Assembly (NCBI GenBank): GCA_021159845.1
Contig: JAGHDS010000250.1
Span: 1 to 7,974, forward strand
Direction: 5' to 3'
DNA length: 7,974 nucleotides
From: Anaerolineae bacterium
GTDB taxonomy: Bacteria > Chloroflexota > Anaerolineae > DUEN01
Shown: positions 1-6,108 of the stretch, piece by piece
How the letters are laid out: each line of letters starts with the position of its first letter
How positions within the stretch are numbered: position 1 is the stretch's first letter
Position numbers and translations under genes: made by a program
The notes under the pieces: model-generated
What the model saw: only the letters and a program-made list of their open reading frames with translations
What the model was told of the DNA's origin: nothing
Databases searched by the model: none

Positions 1-1
1 C

Positions 2-853
2 TCTAAGGCGTGGCCTAAGGCGGAGGCGGCTGGGCTTACGGTGAAGCCGGTGGCCGAGGCGGCCGCTGAGGCTGATTTCATCATGATGCTTGTCCCGGAC
101 ACGGTGCAGCCCAAAGTGTATAAAGAATCCATCGAGCCGGGGTTGACACCCGGGAAGACGCTCATGTTCGCTCATGGTTTTAACATCCGCTTCAAGCAGA
201 TTGCGCCCCCAGAGGGGGTGGACGTGAGCATGGTTGCGCCCAAGGCGCCCGGTCACCGGGTGCGTGAGGTGTTCGTGGAGGGCGGCGGTACGCCGGCTTT
301 GGTCGCTGTGGAGCAGGACGCTAGCGGCGAGGCGCTGGCCAACGCGTTGGCCTATGCCAAGGGGATCGGGGCCACCCGCGCGGGTGTGATCGAGACCACT
401 TTCGCTGAGGAGACGGAGACGGACCTGTTCGGTGAGCAGGCGGTGCTGTGCGGTGGCGTCAGCGCGCTGATCAAAGCCGGATGGGAGACGTTGGTCAACG
501 CCGGGTATCAGCCGGAGATCGCGTACTTCGAGTGTTTACACGAGATGAAGCTGATCGTGGACCTGATTTATCAGGGTGGTCTTAGCTACATGCGCTACTC
601 CATCTCGGATACGGCGGAGCATGGCGACTACACGGCAGGCCCCAAGATCATCACTGAGGAAGTTCGCCAGAACATGCAGAAGATCCTGGAAGACATCCAA
701 AGCGGCGCCTATGCCCAGCAGTGGATCGAGGAGAATGCCAAGGGACGTCCCTGGTTCAATAAGATGCGCGAGCAGGAACGGCAGCATCCTATCGAGCAGG
801 TAGGGCGCAAGCTGCGCGCTATGATGCCCTGGTTGGATCCGAAGGAGGTATAA
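2..853 (+). CDS. ilvC: Ketol-acid reductoisomerase, 5' end missing
   Basis: Converts 2-acetolactate or 2-aceto-2-hydroxybutyrate to the 2,3-dihydroxy acid by Mg-dependent alkyl migration and NAD(P)H reduction; shared by the Val/Leu and Ile pathways. The frame is open from base 2, so the gene begins before the window; 283 residues remain and roughly 50 N-terminal residues, including the Rossmann GxGxxG, are missing. The first visible residues (SKAWPKAEAAGL) appear to be the end of the cofactor-specificity loop, so NADPH versus NADH preference cannot be judged. Visible family marks (numbered in the fragment) are FAHGFNIRF with the catalytic His near 58, ETDLFGEQ with metal ligands Asp 141 and Glu 145, and ECLHE with Glu 177 and Glu 181, followed by YSISDTAE, which binds substrate. 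The layout is that of the short class I enzyme with a single knotted C-terminal domain. An internal GTG at 41 is only a codon within the gene. The stop TAA is at 851-853. Confidence 0.97.
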   Translation, partial: SKAWPKAEAAGLTVKPVAEAAAEADFIMMLVPDTVQPKVYKESIEPGLTPGKTLMFAHGFNIRFKQIAPPEGVDVSMVAPKAPGHRVREVFVEGGGTPALVAVEQDASGEALANALAYAKGIGATRAGVIETTFAEETETDLFGEQAVLCGGVSALIKAGWETLVNAGYQPEIAYFECLHEMKLIVDLIYQGGLSYMRYSISDTAEHGDYTAGPKIITEEVRQNMQKILEDIQSGAYAQQWIEENAKGRPWFNKMREQERQHPIEQVGRKLRAMMPWLDPKEV

Positions 854-856
854 AAC

Positions 857-884
857 GGTTAGCGGTTAGCAGTCAGCCGTTAGC
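857..884 (+). repeat. Tandem heptanucleotide repeat, four units
   Basis: Just after the ilvC stop there are four consecutive 7-mers: GGTTAGC, GGTTAGC, AGTCAGC and CGTTAGC (consensus NNTTAGC). They are the opposite-strand counterpart of the longer array at 915-963. Part of this array can pair with that one: 868-872 AGCAG with 927-931, 875-877 with 922-924, and 881-890 with 910-918. The transcript could therefore fold into a long imperfect hairpin downstream of ilvC. The function is unknown; it may be a processing or termination structure, or simply an expanding intergenic repeat. Confidence 0.75.
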
Positions 885-914
885 CAATCGACCATGGGGA
901 ATATCCATCCGATG

Positions 915-963
915 GCTATCTGCTATCTGCTATCTGCTACCTGCTGTTCGCTAACTGCTAAAG
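915..963 (-). repeat. Tandem heptanucleotide repeat, seven units, inverted
   Basis: Seven 7-mers in register on the + strand: GCTATCT three times, then GCTACCT, GCTGTTC, GCTAACT and GCTAAAG. Read on the - strand this is NNNTAGC, the same family as the array at 857-884 but inverted. The first three units are identical and the later ones have diverged. About 30 bp separate the two arrays, and that spacer contains a near-palindrome (CCATCCGATGG, 905-915). The arrays are short 7-bp units without unique spacers, so this is not CRISPR. The function is unknown. Confidence 0.75.
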
Positions 964-973
964 AAAGGGGGTG

Positions 974-1126
974 ATGGTCGTGGCCGAGGACGGCCTTGCT
1001 GACCTTAGTGACCTTACCGGTTGTCTGATCATGCACTGTGCTCTTGCGGCGCGCGGCCCCTGGCCGCGGCCGGTAATCCACCAAGAAGAAGGAGGCCCCC
1101 GAGAATGTCAAGTGAGATCTCTGTAG
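974..1126 (+). CDS. Possible small upstream ORF (leader peptide) of leuA
   Basis: A 50-codon ORF lies in the leuA leader and overlaps the first 22 bp of leuA in another frame. It is preceded by AAAGGGGGTG (964-973), which matches the ideal AAAGGAGGTG ribosome-binding sequence at 9 of 10 bases. The ATG at 974 is too close to that site for efficient use. The in-frame GTG at 980 is 8 nt from the core and is the likelier start (48 codons). Leucines fall at residues 8, 11, 14 and 18, with Ile at 19, but there is no uninterrupted run of Leu codons, so a classical attenuation peptide is doubtful. Its role might be to couple ribosome traffic to leuA translation. I recognise no family. It could be a chance ORF in GC-rich DNA. 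Confidence 0.25.
   Translation: MVVAEDGLADLSDLTGCLIMHCALAARGPWPRPVIHQEEGGPRECQVRSL
1014..1076 (+). promoter_or_regulatory. Structured leader element upstream of leuA
   Basis: TTACCGG (1014-1020) is the exact reverse complement of CCGGTAA (1070-1076). The pairing can be extended inward with G-U pairs at the cost of part of the inner hairpin. Enclosed is a perfect 7-bp GC hairpin, CGCGGCC / GGCCGCG (1052-1058 and 1062-1068), with loop CCT. The structure ends 10-15 nt before the leuA ribosome-binding site. Just before it is a tandem direct repeat, TGACCTTA-G-TGACCTTA (1000-1016), whose first copy lies outside the helix. No T-tract follows, so it is not a canonical intrinsic terminator. A T-box motif was looked for and not found. 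A regulatory role is inference. Confidence 0.4.
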
Positions 1127-2829
1127 AGACCGCGGAAGCGGACGTACAGGATGACGTAGGTGATGTACAAGACACCGTTTTGATCTTCGACACGACTCTG
1201 CGAGATGGCGAGCAATCGCCGGGTGCCACATTGCACCTGGCGGAGAAGCTGGACATCGCTCGTCAGCTCAGCCGGTTAGGCGTTGACATCATCGAGGCTG
1301 GGTTCCCCGCTGCCTCGCCGGGCGATTTGGACGCGGTGCGACAGATCGCCGAGACGGTGGGGAATGATCCCGGCGACCGACCTCAAGGACGCCCGCCCGT
1401 TATCACTGGCCTGGCCCGTGCTAACAAGGGCGACATCGACAAGGCCTGGCAGGCCGTTCAGTCGGCGGCATTTCCTCGCATTCACACCTTCATCGCTACT
1501 TCTGACATCCACATTCAGCACAAACTGCGGATGACCCGCGAGCAAGTCCTGGAACGCACGCGGGAGATGGTCGCGTACGCCAAGCAGTATTGTGACGATG
1601 TAGAGTTCAGCCCGGAGGATGCCGGACGGTCTGATCCCGAGTTCCTGTACCAGGTGTTGGCAGCGGCCGTCGAGGCTGGAGCGACGACGCTGAACATCCC
1701 GGACACGGTGGGATATACGACGCCGGAGGAGTTCGGGGGGCTCATCCGCGGCATTCGGGAGAATGTACCGGGCATCGAGAACGTCGTGCTATCCGTGCAC
1801 TGCCATGATGATCTGGGGTTGGCTGTGGCTAACTCTTTGGCGGGTGTGCAGGCTGGCGCTCGTCAGGTAGAGTGCACGATCAATGGGATTGGGGAGCGAG
1901 CCGGTAACGCTGCGCTGGAGGAGATCGTGATGGCGTTGTATGTGCGCAGGCCGTACTACCGGTTGCGCACGAACATCGTCACGACGGAGCTTCATCGTAC
2001 CAGCGATATGGTGTCACGTTACACCGGCATCCCGGTTCAGCCGAACAAGGCGATCGTGGGCGCAAACGCCTTTGCCCATGAGGCCGGGATTCACCAGGAT
2101 GGCATCCTCAAACATCGCCGGACATACGAGATCATGGATGCGTCCACCATCGGCTTGAGCGAGAGCCGGCTGGTGCTGGGCAAGCATTCCGGCCGCCACG
2201 CCTTCCGCGCCAAGCTGGAGGCGATGGGCTACCACCTGGATCGCGAGGACCTGGATCGGGTCTTCCAGCAGTTCAAGGAGTTGGCCGATAAGAAGAAGGT
2301 GGTGACGGACGCCGATTTGGAGGCAATCGTGTCCGATCGGCTGTATCAGCCGCCGGAGACGTATTCGCTGGAGGCTGTGCAGGTGCAGTGTGGACGGCCG
2401 AGCATCCCGACCGCCGTCGTTCGCCTGAAACGGCTATCGGACGGAAAGGTGTTCACCGAGGCCGGGTTCGGCACCGGGCCGGTCGACGCGATCTATCAGG
2501 GGATTAATCGCATCGTGGGAGTGCCGAACAAGCTGGTTGAGTTCGGCATTCAGGCCATCACCGAGGGATTGGATGCCGTTGGTGATGTGGTGATTCGCAT
2601 TGAGGCGGTGGAGCCTGTGGGGCCGAAGGAGCGGGCCCAGGGCGGGGTCGGCCGCCGGGTGTTCAGCGGCCGGGGCATTGACACCGATATCGTGGTGGCC
2701 AGTGCCAAGGCGTACATGCAGGCTCTAAATAAGCTGTTGGCCGCGCAGCAGGCGACGGAATCGACCATCTCGGTCACGAGCACATCGGAGAGCTCGAGGG
2801 CCGAGGATGGGAATGGCGCTGCCTCGTGA
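1105..2829 (+). CDS. leuA: 2-isopropylmalate synthase
   Basis: Catalyses acetyl-CoA + 2-ketoisovalerate to 2-isopropylmalate, the committed step of leucine synthesis. The ATG at 1105 is chosen because AAGAAGGAGG (1086-1095) sits 9 nt upstream; the open frame extends back to a TTG at 1021 but that would add a low-complexity Arg/Pro-rich stretch. The protein has 574 residues, somewhat longer than the usual 500-550. The TIM-barrel catalytic domain (about 24-300) begins with FDTTLRDGEQSPG (28-40, metal ligand Asp 29). It carries the HxH metal site HCHDDLG (His 232, His 234) and NGIGERAGN (260-268). A linker with NAFAHEAGIHQDG (321-333) follows, then the C-terminal LeuA dimer/regulatory domain (about 415-545, with GTGPVDAIYQG and GRGIDTDIV), which in the family binds leucine for feedback inhibition. 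Odd points are an acidic N-terminal extension of about 22 residues and a Ser/Thr-rich tail after 550. The sequence resembles cyanobacterial-type LeuA. Confidence 0.97.
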   Translation: MSSEISVETAEADVQDDVGDVQDTVLIFDTTLRDGEQSPGATLHLAEKLDIARQLSRLGVDIIEAGFPAASPGDLDAVRQIAETVGNDPGDRPQGRPPVITGLARANKGDIDKAWQAVQSAAFPRIHTFIATSDIHIQHKLRMTREQVLERTREMVAYAKQYCDDVEFSPEDAGRSDPEFLYQVLAAAVEAGATTLNIPDTVGYTTPEEFGGLIRGIRENVPGIENVVLSVHCHDDLGLAVANSLAGVQAGARQVECTINGIGERAGNAALEEIVMALYVRRPYYRLRTNIVTTELHRTSDMVSRYTGIPVQPNKAIVGANAFAHEAGIHQDGILKHRRTYEIMDASTIGLSESRLVLGKHSGRHAFRAKLEAMGYHLDREDLDRVFQQFKELADKKKVVTDADLEAIVSDRLYQPPETYSLEAVQVQCGRPSIPTAVVRLKRLSDGKVFTEAGFGTGPVDAIYQGINRIVGVPNKLVEFGIQAITEGLDAVGDVVIRIEAVEPVGPKERAQGGVGRRVFSGRGIDTDIVVASAKAYMQALNKLLAAQQATESTISVTSTSESSRAEDGNGAAS

Positions 2830-2834
2830 TGGCC

Positions 2835-2868
2835 GGCTGGTGGGCCCGACACGCCGGGCTCACCAGCC
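2835..2868 (+). terminator. Strong intergenic stem-loop after leuA, no T-tract
   Basis: Five bases after the leuA stop there is an inverted repeat: GGCTGGTGGGCCC (2835-2847), an 8-nt loop, and GGGCTCACCAGCC (2856-2868). This forms a 13-bp stem with a single G-U pair (2843/2860). The following bases are CTCTCGG, with no run of T, so it is not a standard intrinsic terminator. It could pause or terminate with Rho, protect the upstream mRNA from 3' exonucleases, or act as a processing site that sets leuA/leuC ratios. The structure is read directly; the role is inferred. Confidence 0.5.
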
Positions 2869-2882
2869 TCTCTCGGCATGGG

Positions 2883-2901
2883 CCTATCGAGAATGGATAG
2901 G
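2883..2901 (+). promoter_or_regulatory. Second stem-loop in the leuC leader
   Basis: CCTATC (2883-2888) and GATAGG (2896-2901) are perfect inverted repeats around a 7-nt loop. The stem is modest (6 bp) and lies between the strong hairpin at 2835-2868 and the hairpin that covers the leuC ribosome-binding site. It could be a protein operator or an RNA stem, or chance; alone it would not merit a call. Confidence 0.3.
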
Positions 2902-2911
2902 GCGTGAGCGA

Positions 2912-2934
2912 CCAAGTTCTCTGACGAGAGGTGG
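2912..2934 (+). promoter_or_regulatory. Stem-loop masking the leuC ribosome-binding site
   Basis: TCTCT (2918-2922) pairs with AGAGG (2927-2931, one T-G pair) around the tetraloop GACG. CCA (2912-2914) can pair with TGG (2932-2934) below a small asymmetric loop. The paired right arm, AGAGGTGG, is the leuC Shine-Dalgarno sequence, so the stem would reduce initiation at the GTG at 2939 unless melted. It is short, so the effect would be moderate. Confidence 0.35.
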
Positions 2935-2938
2935 AATT

Positions 2939-4339
2939 GTGCCGAAGACGATGTTCGAGAAGATATGGGATGCCCACGTCGTGACCCAGGAGGAGGGGGC
3001 ACCGGCGGTTTTGTACATCGACGCGCACCTGATTCACGAGGTGACCTCGCCGCAGGCGTTCACGGTCCTGCGGGAGCGTGGCCTGAAGGTACGACGCCCG
3101 GACCGGACGTTTGCCACAATGGATCACGCGATTCCCACTCGCGACCTGGATATCTCCCAATGGCCACCTGACGCGGCCAAACAGGTGGAGACGTTGCGCC
3201 GGAATTGTGCCGAGTTCGGCATCCCGTTGTATGATATCAAAGGGGAGCAGCAGGGGATTGTGCACGTCATCGGTCCGGAGCTTGGTATCACCCAGCCAGG
3301 GATGACGATCGTATGCGGGGACAGCCACACGTCCACGCACGGTGCCTTCGGCGCGTTGGCGTTCGGTATCGGCACCAGCGAGGTGAGCCACGTCTTGGCC
3401 ACCCAATGCCTGTTGCAGCGTAAACCTAGGACATATGCCATCAACGTCGAGGGGCGGTTGGGGCCTGGCGTTACGGCTAAAGACATTATCTTAGCAATCA
3501 TCCGCCAGATCGGCGTGGGGGGCGGTGTGGGGCACGTGATCGAGTATCGTGGCCCGGTCATCCGCAGCTTGAGCATGGAAGCGCGCATGACGATCTGCAA
3601 CATGTCGATCGAGGCCGGCGCGCGGGCGGGGATGATCGCCCCAGATGAGACGACGTTTGCGTACCTCAAGGGACGTCCCTTTGCCCCCAAAGGGGCCGAC
3701 TGGGATCGAGCCGTGTCCCGGTGGCGACAGCTCGTCACGGACGAAGGAGCCGTCTTCGATAAGGAAACGACGATCAACGTGGATGGATTGGCGCCGATGG
3801 TCACCTATGGCACGAATCCCGGTATGGCGATCACGGTGGAGGAGCGTATCCCTCGGCCGAAGGACGCAGCCACGCCGGATGAGCGCCGCATGTTGGAGAG
3901 GGCGCTGGAGTATATGGGGCTGAAGCCGGGGCAGCCGATCGAGGGGCAGCCGATCGACTATGTGTTCATCGGGTCGTGCACGAATTCCCGGCTGGAGGAT
4001 TTGCGCATGGCGGCCTCGGTGGTGAAGGGGCGCAAGGTGGCGCCAGGGGTGACGGCGTTGGTCGTCCCGGGCTCCAAGCAGATCAAGCGCCAGGCGGAGG
4101 AAGAGGGGCTTGACCGCATCTTCATCGAGGCCGGCTTCCAGTGGCGTAATCCGGGGTGCAGTATGTGCCTTGCCATGAACGAGGATAAAGTGCCGGCGGG
4201 TAAATACTGTGCCAGCACCAGCAACCGGAACTTCGAAGGGCGCCAGGGGAAGGGGGCCCGGACGTTGCTGATGAGCCCGTTGATGGCGGCCGCGGCGGCG
4301 GTGAGTGGCCGTGTCGTGGATGTGCGCGAGATGCTGTAG
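2939..4339 (+). CDS. leuC: 3-isopropylmalate dehydratase, large subunit
   Basis: Large subunit of isopropylmalate isomerase (aconitase superfamily), which with LeuD interconverts 2- and 3-isopropylmalate; in citramalate-pathway organisms the same enzyme also acts on citramalate. The GTG at 2939 is chosen: AGAGGTGG (2927-2934) lies just upstream and the protein then begins MPKTMFEKIWDAHVV, the normal family N-terminus. An in-frame ATG at 2807 would overlap leuA and add 44 residues with no resemblance to LeuC. At 466 residues it has the family's standard length. The three 4Fe-4S ligands are visible, Cys 347 in IGSCTNSR and Cys 407 and Cys 410 in NPGCSMCLAMN. GDSHTSTHGAFGALAFGIGTSE (128-149) and ASTSNRNFEGRQG (425-437) are also present. 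The oxygen-labile cluster is family knowledge. It is followed 53 bp later by its partner leuD. Confidence 0.98.
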   Translation: MPKTMFEKIWDAHVVTQEEGAPAVLYIDAHLIHEVTSPQAFTVLRERGLKVRRPDRTFATMDHAIPTRDLDISQWPPDAAKQVETLRRNCAEFGIPLYDIKGEQQGIVHVIGPELGITQPGMTIVCGDSHTSTHGAFGALAFGIGTSEVSHVLATQCLLQRKPRTYAINVEGRLGPGVTAKDIILAIIRQIGVGGGVGHVIEYRGPVIRSLSMEARMTICNMSIEAGARAGMIAPDETTFAYLKGRPFAPKGADWDRAVSRWRQLVTDEGAVFDKETTINVDGLAPMVTYGTNPGMAITVEERIPRPKDAATPDERRMLERALEYMGLKPGQPIEGQPIDYVFIGSCTNSRLEDLRMAASVVKGRKVAPGVTALVVPGSKQIKRQAEEEGLDRIFIEAGFQWRNPGCSMCLAMNEDKVPAGKYCASTSNRNFEGRQGKGARTLLMSPLMAAAAAVSGRVVDVREML

Positions 4340-4392
4340 AAGGGCGCACGATGGACGGCAACGAGGGACGAGTAACGGATATGGGAGGAGTC

Positions 4393-4983
4393 ATGGAACC
4401 ATTTACCGTGCATACAGGTACAGCCGTTCCGCTGCGCGCGGAGAACGTGGATACGGATCAGATCATCCCTGCCCGTTATCTGACGACGGTTACACGCCAG
4501 GGGCTGGGCGAGGGGTTATTCGCTGATTGGCGACGGAACCCGGATGGCAGCTTGCGCGAGGATTTTCCGCTGAATCAGCCGCGGTATCAGGGGGCGACGA
4601 TCCTTATCGCCGGCTCCAACTTCGGCAGCGGTAGCTCGCGTGAACATGCTCCGTGGGCGATCCTGGACGCGGGCTTTCGCGCCGTGATCTCATCTAACTT
4701 CGCGGACATATTCTATAATAACAGCCTGAAGAATGGCTTGCTCCCGGTGGTCCTGGAGCGCGAACAGGTCGAGCATTTGATGGACATGGTGGAGGAGGTC
4801 CCCACGCTCCAGATCACGATCGACCTGGAGAAACAAGAGGTCGTGTTGCCGGATGGGCAGCGTTTCCACTTTGATATCGACGAGTATCGTAAGCGTTGCC
4901 TGTTGCAGGGGCTGGATGACCTCGGGTACTTGTTGTCCAAGGAGGAGGCCATCGCTGCCTACGAGCAGGCGCATGGGCTTTGA
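4393..4983 (+). CDS. leuD: 3-isopropylmalate dehydratase, small subunit
   Basis: Small (swivel-domain) subunit that completes the LeuCD isomerase. Landmarks, numbered from the chosen start, are NVDTDQIIPARYL (18-30), GSNFGSGSSREHAPWA (74-89) and the FADIFYNNSLKNGLLPV region (about 103-119). Length is 196 residues, close to the roughly 200 of the bacterial long form. Three in-frame ATGs compete: 4351 (AGAAGGG upstream), 4381, and 4393 (GGGAGGAG ending 2 nt before it). I chose 4393 because MEPFTVHTGTAVPL matches the usual family N-terminus; 4351 would add 14 residues. The mRNA around 4375-4409 can fold so that this site and the start lie in an apical loop (ACGG/CCGT and ATGG/CCAT arms). The C-terminus (RKRCLLQGLDDLGYLL) is typical of the family. 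Confidence 0.96.
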   Translation: MEPFTVHTGTAVPLRAENVDTDQIIPARYLTTVTRQGLGEGLFADWRRNPDGSLREDFPLNQPRYQGATILIAGSNFGSGSSREHAPWAILDAGFRAVISSNFADIFYNNSLKNGLLPVVLEREQVEHLMDMVEEVPTLQITIDLEKQEVVLPDGQRFHFDIDEYRKRCLLQGLDDLGYLLSKEEAIAAYEQAHGL

Positions 4984-5019
4984 TCTTCGCGTTTCATTCG
5001 ATTCTGTGAGGGGCGTGAC

Positions 5020-6108
5020 ATGAAGGCTCGCATTACTGTGTTGCCCGGCGACGGCATCGGGCCCGAGGTGACGGGCGAGGCCGTCAAGGTCTTGGAACAC
5101 GTCGGACAGGTGTTTGGTCATGAGTTTGAGTTCAAGGAAGCGCTGTTAGGTGGCTGCGCCATTGATGCTACGGGCACAGCTCTGCCTGATGAGACCGTCG
5201 CTGCTTGTCGGGCGGCGGACGCTGTGCTCCTGGGCGCCGTGGGTGGCCCGAAGTGGGACGATCCCACCGCCAAGGTGCGCCCGGAGCAGGGGCTTTTGGG
5301 CATTCGCAAGGCGCTGGGGCTGTTTGCCAACCTTCGTCCCGTGAAGCTCTTCCCGGAGCTGCTTCACGCGTCCACGTTGCGCCCGGAGACGCTGGCGGGT
5401 GTGGACGTCCTGGTCGTGCGGGAGCTGACCGGCGGCGTCTACTTCGGCCCGCGCGAGGAGGCGGGCGAGGACGGTAGCCGGGCATATGACACGATGCTAT
5501 ACACTCGTCCGGAGATCGAGCGGGTGGTTCGACTGGCCGCGAAAGCGGCTCAAGGCAGGCGTGGGCAACTGACATCGGTGGACAAAGCGAACGTCCTGGC
5601 CTCATCCCGGTTGTGGCGTCGGGTGGCTACGGAGGTTGTGGAATCGGAGTTCCCTGACGTGCGGTTGGAGCATATTCTGGTGGATGCGGCAGCCATGCAT
5701 TTGATCCGTCAGCCATCACGCTTCGATGTGATCGTCACCGGTAACCTGTTTGGGGATATCCTGACGGACGAGGCGTCCATGCTGGCTGGGTCGATGGGGA
5801 TGCTGCCATCCGCTTCGCTGGGGGAGGACGTGAATTCGGTTGGGTTGCCGCGCGGCTTGTACGAGCCGATCCACGGCTCCGCTCCGGATATCGCCGGGCA
5901 GGGCGTGGCGAATCCCCTGGCTGCCATTCTCTCCGCGGCCATGTTGCTCCGCCACTCGCTGGGGCTGGAGCAGGAGGCGAAGACGGTCGAGGAAGCCGTA
6001 TCCGCCGTTCTGTCGGATGGTTACCGGACGGCGGACATCGCGCGGTCGGGAGAGCGTACCGTTGGGACGGAGGAGATGGGGACAGCTGTAAGGGAGCGGA
6101 TCCGATGA
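5020..6108 (+). CDS. leuB: 3-isopropylmalate dehydrogenase
   Basis: NAD-dependent oxidative decarboxylation of 3-isopropylmalate to 2-ketoisocaproate; the homologous step on 3-methylmalate gives 2-ketobutyrate for isoleucine. The ATG at 5020 has GAGGGG six bases upstream and lies 36 bp after leuD. The 362 residues match the family length. The expected active-site set is present: GDGIGPEV (10-17), substrate arginines 96, 106 and 134, Tyr 141 in GGVYFG, Lys 189 in VDKAN, and metal aspartates 222, 246 and 250 (GNLFGDILTDEASMLAGSMG). The nucleotide-binding segment is YEPIHGSAPDIAGQGVANP (281-299). This separates LeuB from tartrate and isocitrate dehydrogenases. Its stop TGA overlaps the next gene's ATG in the sequence ATGA, implying translational coupling. 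Confidence 0.98.
   Translation: MKARITVLPGDGIGPEVTGEAVKVLEHVGQVFGHEFEFKEALLGGCAIDATGTALPDETVAACRAADAVLLGAVGGPKWDDPTAKVRPEQGLLGIRKALGLFANLRPVKLFPELLHASTLRPETLAGVDVLVVRELTGGVYFGPREEAGEDGSRAYDTMLYTRPEIERVVRLAAKAAQGRRGQLTSVDKANVLASSRLWRRVATEVVESEFPDVRLEHILVDAAAMHLIRQPSRFDVIVTGNLFGDILTDEASMLAGSMGMLPSASLGEDVNSVGLPRGLYEPIHGSAPDIAGQGVANPLAAILSAAMLLRHSLGLEQEAKTVEEAVSAVLSDGYRTADIARSGERTVGTEEMGTAVRERIR

Noticed and set aside
857..963. CRISPR array
   Set aside because: Units are 7 bp, contiguous, without unique spacers, and the two halves are inverted.
965..1100. Sigma-70 promoter immediately before leuA
   Set aside because: No -35/-10 pair with acceptable spacing is visible; the region is too GC-rich at the needed positions.
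854..1104. T-box riboswitch controlling leuA
   Set aside because: The GGGTGG purine core resembled AAAGGGGGTGATGG at 964, but there is no recognisable T-box sequence (GGTACCGCG), no stem I region and no terminator with a T-run.
1021..1104. Upstream TTG start for leuA
   Set aside because: No suitable ribosome site precedes it and the added residues are Arg/Pro-rich translation of the structured leader; ATG 1105 has an excellent site.
2807..2938. Upstream ATG start for leuC overlapping leuA
   Set aside because: It would add 44 residues unlike any LeuC N-terminus and would translate the intergenic hairpins; GTG 2939 gives the normal family start and length.
2774..3804. Long - strand open frames (about 210 and 226 residues) opposite leuC
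   Set aside because: They mirror the leuC reading frame, show no family motif, and overlap each other; leuC itself is unambiguous.
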